Part shown: piece after piece, positions 15,384-19,080 of the stretch
How the letters are laid out: each line of letters begins with the position of its first letter
How positions within the stretch are numbered: the first letter of the stretch is position 1
NCBI GenBank assembly: GCA_052386775.1
Contig: JBQTJV010000182.1
Coordinates: forward strand, 1 to 19,080
Direction: 5' to 3'
DNA: 19,080 nt
Source: DSOT01 sp052386775
Lineage (GTDB): Bacteria > Pseudomonadota > Gammaproteobacteria > Burkholderiales > SG8-41
Program-made: the position numbers and the translations under genes
The notes under the pieces: generated by a model
Told to the model about the DNA's origin: nothing
The model's input: only the letters and a program-made list of their open reading frames with translations
Databases searched by the model: none

Positions 15384-16424
15384 ATGGACATCTCCGAGCT
15401 GCTGGCCTTCGCAGTCAAGAACAAGGCCTCCGATCTACACCTGTCATCCGGCCTGCCGCCGATGATACGCGTGCACGGCGACGTGCGCCGCATCAATCTG
15501 CCGCCCATGGAACACAAGGACGTACACGCCATGGTGTACGACATCATGAACGACGGCCAGCGCAAATTCTACGAAGAGAATCTGGAGTGCGATTTCTCGT
15601 TCGCCATCCCCAATCTCGCGCGTTTTCGCGTCAACGCCTTCGTGCAGCACCGCGGCGCCGGCGCGGTATTCCGGACGATTCCCTCCAAGGTTCTCTCGCT
15701 CGACGATCTCAAGGCGCCGAAGGTGTTCATCGAAATCGCCAATCAGCCGCGCGGCGTGGTGCTGGTCACCGGCCCGACCGGCTCCGGCAAGTCGACCACG
15801 CTCGCTGCCATGGTCAATCACATCAACGAAAACGAGAACGGCCACATCCTGACCGTCGAGGATCCGATCGAGTTCGTGCATGAGAGCAAGAAGTGTCTCA
15901 TCAACCAGCGCGAAGTCGGCCCCCACACGCTGTCGTTTTCGAATGCGCTGCGCTCGGCGCTGCGCGAAGACCCGGACATCATTCTGGTGGGCGAGATGCG
16001 CGATCTGGAAACGATCCGGCTCGCCATGACGGCGGCCGAAACCGGCCACCTGGTGTTCGGCACGTTGCACACCAGTTCGGCGGCCAAGACCATCGACCGC
16101 ATCATCGACGTGTTTCCGGCGGAGGAGAAGGAGATGATGCGCGCGATGCTGTCGGAGTCGCTGCGCGCGGTGATCTCGCAGACGCTGCTCAAGACCAAGG
16201 ATGGATCGGGGCGCGTCGCGGCGCACGAAATCATGATCGGCACGCCCGCGATACGCAACCTGATACGCGAGGCCAAGGTCGCCCAGATGTATTCGGCGAT
16301 ACAGACCGGCCAGCAGTACGGCATGCAGACCCTCGACCAGAACCTGCAGGAGCTGGTCAAGCGCAACGTCATCTCGACGGAAGAAGCACGGACCAAGGCG
16401 GCCAACAAGGACGCCTTCAAGTAA
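15384..16424 (+). CDS. pilT: Type IV pilus retraction ATPase PilT
   Basis: Hexameric cytoplasmic ATPase that depolymerises type IV pili, driving twitching motility and DNA uptake. The ATG at 15384 follows a GGGGGG run by seven bases and gives 346 residues beginning MDISELLAFAVKNKASDLHLS, as in other PilT proteins; the upstream in-frame extension to 15306 is not used. Walker A is GPTGSGKST at 130-138 with K136. The Walker B glutamate is E204 in ILVGEMRD. The His box is HLVFGTLHTSS. The AIRNLIRE motif needed for retraction is intact at 289-296. Both K136 and E204 match the Pseudomonas aeruginosa numbering as I recall it. pilU follows 60 bases downstream, and yggS is divergent. Confidence 0.99.
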   Translation: MDISELLAFAVKNKASDLHLSSGLPPMIRVHGDVRRINLPPMEHKDVHAMVYDIMNDGQRKFYEENLECDFSFAIPNLARFRVNAFVQHRGAGAVFRTIPSKVLSLDDLKAPKVFIEIANQPRGVVLVTGPTGSGKSTTLAAMVNHINENENGHILTVEDPIEFVHESKKCLINQREVGPHTLSFSNALRSALREDPDIILVGEMRDLETIRLAMTAAETGHLVFGTLHTSSAAKTIDRIIDVFPAEEKEMMRAMLSESLRAVISQTLLKTKDGSGRVAAHEIMIGTPAIRNLIREAKVAQMYSAIQTGQQYGMQTLDQNLQELVKRNVISTEEARTKAANKDAFK

Positions 16425-16484
16425 CGTACCCGGCCAGGCGCACATAACACAACCCGGCAGCCGGCGAACCAGAGGAGCACTAGG

Positions 16485-17621
16485 ATGGAACGAGACCAGG
16501 CAGTCAATTTCATAAACGACCTGCTCAAGGCAATGGTGGAGAAGAAGGCGTCCGATTTGTTCCTCACGTCCGGCTTCCCGCCTGCGATCAAGCTCGACGG
16601 CAAGCTGACGCCGGTGGCGTCACAGCCCCTGACCCCGCAGCACACGGTCGAACTGTCGCACGCCATCATGAACGACAAGCAGGTCGCCGAGTTCGAGGCT
16701 ACCAAGGAGTGCAACTTCGCGATCAGCCCGCGCGGCATCGGGCGCTTCCGCGTCAATTGCTTCGTGCAGATGGGACAGGTCGGCATCGTGCTGCGTACGA
16801 TCAACGCCGCCATCCCGAAGTTCGAGGATCTCGGGCTGCCGCCGATCCTGAAGGATGTGGTGATGACGAAGCGCGGACTGGTGATCATGGTCGGCGGAAC
16901 CGGATCAGGCAAGTCGACGTCGCTCGCCGCGATGACCGGCTATCGCAACGAAAACAGCTACGGCCATATCATCACCATCGAGGACCCGGTCGAATTCGTG
17001 CACGAGCACAAGAACTGCGTGGTGACGCAGCGCGAGGTCGGCGTGGATACCGACTCCTGGCACGTCGCGCTCAAGAACACGCTGCGGCAGGCGCCGGACG
17101 TCATCCTGATCGGCGAGATCCGCGATCGCGATACCATGGACTACGCGATCGCCTTCGCCGAGACCGGCCACCTGTGCATGGCGACCCTGCACGCCAACAG
17201 CGCGAACCAGGCGCTCGATCGCGTCATCAACTTCTTTCCCGAGGAACGCCGGCACCAGCTGCTGATGGATCTCTCGCTCAACATCCGCGCCATCGTGTCT
17301 CAGCGCCTGATTCCCAAGAAGGACGGCAAGGGCCGGGCGTGCGCGGTGGAGATCATGTTGAACTCCCCGCTGATTTCGGATTTGATCTTCAAGGGCGAAG
17401 TGCACGAGATCAAGGCGATCATGGGGAAATCGCGCGAGCTGGGCATGCAGACCTTTGATCAGCACCTGTTTGAACTCTACGAGGCGGGGCAGATCAGCTA
17501 CGAGGATGCGCTGCGCAATGCCGATTCGCTGAACGAGCTGCGCCTCATGATCAAGCTGCACAGCAGGGAAGCGAAGGAAAAGGACGTGATGCACGGCATC
17601 GACCACCTGAACATCGTTTAA
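16485..17621 (+). CDS. pilU: PilT-like ATPase PilU
   Basis: Paralogue of PilT that works with it to power forceful pilus retraction and cannot usually act alone. The ATG at 16485 has GAGGAG seven bases upstream; 378 residues. Walker A is GGTGSGKST at 137-145 with K143, and the Walker B glutamate is E211 (VILIGEIRD). HLCMATLHANSANQALDR is the His box. Where PilT has AIRNLIRE, this protein has PLISDLIFKGE, which is normal for PilU. The C-terminal extension after the ATPase core (LRLMIKLHSREAKEKD...) also marks PilU. A strong terminator lies about 75 bases downstream. Confidence 0.98.
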   Translation: MERDQAVNFINDLLKAMVEKKASDLFLTSGFPPAIKLDGKLTPVASQPLTPQHTVELSHAIMNDKQVAEFEATKECNFAISPRGIGRFRVNCFVQMGQVGIVLRTINAAIPKFEDLGLPPILKDVVMTKRGLVIMVGGTGSGKSTSLAAMTGYRNENSYGHIITIEDPVEFVHEHKNCVVTQREVGVDTDSWHVALKNTLRQAPDVILIGEIRDRDTMDYAIAFAETGHLCMATLHANSANQALDRVINFFPEERRHQLLMDLSLNIRAIVSQRLIPKKDGKGRACAVEIMLNSPLISDLIFKGEVHEIKAIMGKSRELGMQTFDQHLFELYEAGQISYEDALRNADSLNELRLMIKLHSREAKEKDVMHGIDHLNIV

Positions 17622-17695
17622 TGCCGGCCCGCTTGCCGGATTGAATGCGCCGGTTCGAACGGAAGGCGTCCCTCGTTCAACGGGCGCGCTGAAAG

Positions 17696-17725
17696 AACGC
17701 CGGAAGCCAAGCCGGCGTTTTTTTT
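17696..17725 (+). terminator. Rho-independent terminator after pilU
   Basis: AACGCCGG (17696-17703) pairs perfectly with CCGGCGTT (17712-17719) around an 8-base loop, followed by an unbroken T-run covering 17718-17725. This is a textbook intrinsic terminator for the pilT-pilU transcript. A smaller 5-bp GC hairpin (17624-17639) comes right after the pilU stop. The T-run ends three bases before the next start codon. Confidence 0.9.
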
Positions 17726-17728
17726 GCC

Positions 17729-18472
17729 ATGAGCATCCCTTTCGACGCATCGACGTATGCGATCGCCGCGATGGTGGTGCTGGCGGCGTATGTCGTGTTC
17801 GGCATCTCCGCATTCGGCGCTGCGCTCTTCACCGTGCCGCTGCTGTCGCATCTGTTTGCGCTGGAGTTCGTGCTGCCGATGTGCGTTCTGCTCGACGTAT
17901 CGGCGGCGCTCACGCTCGGTGCGCGTTTTTCCCGCGTCGCTGACCGCTCGGAACTGATGGTGCTCGCACCGTTTTCCCTGCTCGGGGCCATACTGGGCGT
18001 GACGCTGCTCGTTTCGCTGCCGCGCAATGCGACGCTGATGGCGTTCGGCATATTCCTGCTGAGCTACGGCCTGTATGCGCTCCGGCACGGCGAATCGGCC
18101 GCTCGCATCGCGAGACCTTGGGGCGCGGTTGCCGGATTCACGGGCGGGGCGATGGGCACGCTGTTCGGGATTGGCGCGCCGCCCTACGCGATTTATCTCG
18201 CACGACGGCTTTCCGACAAGGCGATCCTGCGCGCCACGCTTTCCAATATCGTGTTGCTGTCGACGTCGATCCGCGCGCTGGTCTTCCTCGCCGGCGGGCT
18301 CATGCTCGCGGACCGTGTGATCGCCTTTGCACTGCTGCTGCCCTTCGCGCTCGGCGGCCTATGGATCGGGAACCGCTTCCACGGCCGCCTGTCGCGCCGG
18401 GCGCTGCTGCATACCATCAGCGTGCTGCTCGCGCTGATGGGCGCTTCGCTGGTGGTGCGCGCACTGCCGTAA
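17729..18472 (+). CDS. TauE/SafE-family (sulfite exporter-like) membrane protein
   Basis: Predicted inner-membrane transporter of the TauE/SafE/YfcA family, whose members move sulfite, sulfonates or other organic anions; the substrate here is unknown. The 247 residues contain about eight hydrophobic segments, at roughly 11-39, 47-65, 74-97, 101-118, 131-157, 167-193, 197-217 and 225-246. The two family halves each start with a Gly-rich segment: FGISAFGAALFTVPLL, and FTGGAMGTLFGIGAPPYAIYL. The ATG at 17729 lies three bases after the terminator T-run and has no Shine-Dalgarno, so translation is leaderless, depends on read-through, or starts further in (for example ATG 17771, which would trim the N-terminal 14 residues before segment 1). 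It converges on the Myb-like gene. Confidence 0.85.
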   Translation: MSIPFDASTYAIAAMVVLAAYVVFGISAFGAALFTVPLLSHLFALEFVLPMCVLLDVSAALTLGARFSRVADRSELMVLAPFSLLGAILGVTLLVSLPRNATLMAFGIFLLSYGLYALRHGESAARIARPWGAVAGFTGGAMGTLFGIGAPPYAIYLARRLSDKAILRATLSNIVLLSTSIRALVFLAGGLMLADRVIAFALLLPFALGGLWIGNRFHGRLSRRALLHTISVLLALMGASLVVRALP

Positions 18473-18484
18473 CGCAGCGGCCAC

Positions 18485-18500
18485 CCGGCGTGCGGGCCGG
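18485..18500. terminator. Weak GC hairpin between convergent genes
   Basis: CCGGC (18485-18489) and GCCGG (18496-18500) form a 5-bp stem with a 6-base loop, filling most of the 28-base gap between the two convergent stop codons. No T-run follows on either strand, so any terminator function is doubtful. Confidence 0.25.
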
Positions 18501-18917
18501 CTACGCGCCGGTCTGCGCCTCGCCGCCGGAGCGCCCCGGCGGATAGCGCAACGGCACCGTAACCGCCGATTGATCGAGCTTGCCGAGCTTTACCAGCCGC
18601 GCTTCGATGCCGGCGCGCGTGCGATGGTGCGCGCGAGCGATTTCGTCCACCGTCTTGCCGGCATCGAAGGCGGCTGCCAGGCGCTCCTCCTCCTCGGAAG
18701 TCCAGCGCAATCCGGTGTTACCCGGGATGCCTGAGGGCTTGGACGGGCGCTCTCCAACGGACGGGCGCGCCTGCTCGATGAGACGCACGGCCTCGAACAG
18801 CGCACGCACGATGTCGGGATGCTGGTAGGGGCTGTCTGCGGCGAACTGCTCTCCGGTAGCCGGGTGCACGCCGTTCGCCAGTGCGTTCAGTATCTGCAGC
18901 GTGTGTTCTTTTTCCAC
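18501..18917 (-). CDS. Small protein with a Myb/SANT-like helix-turn-helix, function unknown
   Basis: The product is 138 residues from a GTG at 18917. An AGGAGG (18925-18930 on this strand) seven bases upstream decides this start; an ATG at 18935 lies upstream of that site and would be a poor choice. The N-terminal part (1-55) is MEKEHTLQILNALANGVHPA, then TGEQF, DSPYQHPDIVRALFEAVRLIEQ, which looks like two helices around a HPxTGE loop. After a Pro/Gly-rich linker, residues 71-113 (RWTSEEEERLAAAFDAGK, VDEIARAHHRTRAGIEARL) have the Myb/SANT or homeodomain-like trihelical pattern: Trp plus acidic helix 1, then a helix-turn-helix with a basic recognition helix. I recall similar small hypothetical proteins in proteobacteria but no established function. 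DNA binding is an inference; a role as a protein-binding adaptor is equally possible. Confidence 0.8.
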   Translation of the reverse strand: MEKEHTLQILNALANGVHPATGEQFAADSPYQHPDIVRALFEAVRLIEQARPSVGERPSKPSGIPGNTGLRWTSEEEERLAAAFDAGKTVDEIARAHHRTRAGIEARLVKLGKLDQSAVTVPLRYPPGRSGGEAQTGA

Positions 18918-18961
18918 GATGACTCCTCCTGTCATGATCGGTGTCGTTGTTGGAACCTCGA

Positions 18962-18979
18962 CGCTTGCCGATGCAAGCG
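18962..18979. repeat. 7-bp perfect hairpin upstream of the Myb-like gene
   Basis: CGCTTGC (18962-18968) and GCAAGCG (18973-18979) form a perfect 7-bp stem with the loop CGAT. No T-run follows on either strand. It could be an operator, a processing signal, or a Rho-independent-like stop for the gene ending at 19025. The repeat is seen directly; the role is unknown. Confidence 0.4.
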
Positions 18980-19024
18980 CGCCTACCGTCCAACGCAGCG
19001 ACCTTTCCCGCCGTTGACGCCGCG

Positions 19025-19080
19025 TCAGGCGGATTTTCGCCGCATGCTGCCGGCAACGACTTTGAATTCGAACAGGCGGC
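19025..19080 (-). CDS. Possible 3' end of an unidentified gene running off the window
   Basis: Reading the minus strand from the right edge, one frame gives RLFEFKVVAGSMRRKSA and then TGA at 19027-19025. Its composition is protein-like and it ends on a basic tail, but 17 residues are too few to assign a family. It would be oriented with the Myb-like gene and about 107 bases upstream of it. The other minus frame is also open to the edge, so this is tentative. Confidence 0.3.
   Translation of the reverse strand, partial: RLFEFKVVAGSMRRKSA

Noticed and set aside
15380..15385. TATAAT overlapping the pilT start codon
   Set aside because: As a -10 it would start transcription inside the coding region, and no -35 fits. 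It is probably a by-product of an AT-rich start region.
1..19080. Mobile elements, CRISPR arrays, defence or secondary-metabolite clusters, tRNA or rRNA genes
   Set aside because: I looked for transposase or integrase motifs, regularly spaced repeats and RNA-gene signatures on both strands and saw none; gene content is core metabolism and motility.

Overview
The window looks like a chromosomal core segment of a high-GC, PHA-accumulating betaproteobacterium (Burkholderiales, Rhodocyclales or Nitrosomonadales-like). The evidence is a class I PHA synthase, a Bug/TctC-type periplasmic binding protein, the single-chain (AceE-type) pyruvate dehydrogenase E1 with a one-lipoyl-domain E2, the nadD-rsfS-rlmH-maf-rng block, and the divergent yggS-proC-yggT-yggU / pilT-pilU locus typical of beta- and gammaproteobacteria. 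I see no insertion sequence, prophage, CRISPR array, tRNA or rRNA. Coding density is very high and no gap exceeds about 130 bases.

Layout. (1) 1-3521, plus strand: 5'-truncated phaC, a Bug-family solute-binding protein, and an HSD10-like short-chain dehydrogenase. (2) 3522-7706: a leader with a TATAAT box and a hairpin, then aceE and aceF of pyruvate dehydrogenase; no E3 (lpdA) gene follows. (3) 7730-11380: nadD, rsfS, rlmH, maf and rng, a tightly packed run serving NAD synthesis, ribosome silencing and 23S rRNA methylation, nucleotide house-cleaning and RNA processing. (4) 11417-12895: a two-HKD phospholipase D/cardiolipin-synthase-like protein with an unusual C-terminal membrane hairpin. 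(5) 12913-15294, minus strand: yggS-proC-yggT-yggU, in which every junction overlaps by 1-4 bases. (6) 15384-17621, plus strand: pilT and pilU, the type IV pilus retraction ATPases, ending at a strong intrinsic terminator. (7) 17729-18472: a TauE/SafE-family membrane protein whose start codon sits 3 bases after the terminator T-tract. (8) 18501-18917, minus strand: a 138-residue protein with a Myb/SANT-like helix-turn-helix. (9) The last bases hold hairpins and the 3' end of an unidentified minus-strand gene.

How the genes connect: pyruvate dehydrogenase supplies acetyl-CoA, and PhaC polymerises hydroxyacyl-CoA. The HSD10-like dehydrogenase could link branched or short-chain hydroxyacyl-CoA to central carbon, but that link is inferred only from proximity. 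PilT and PilU power twitching motility. The rest is housekeeping.

I found no convincing undescribed system. The items most worth a second look are the small Myb-like protein, the perfect palindrome between yggS and pilT, the terminator that abuts the TauE-like start codon, and the missing E3 gene. Several very long antisense frames (up to 1380 codons) are GC-driven shadows and were rejected.
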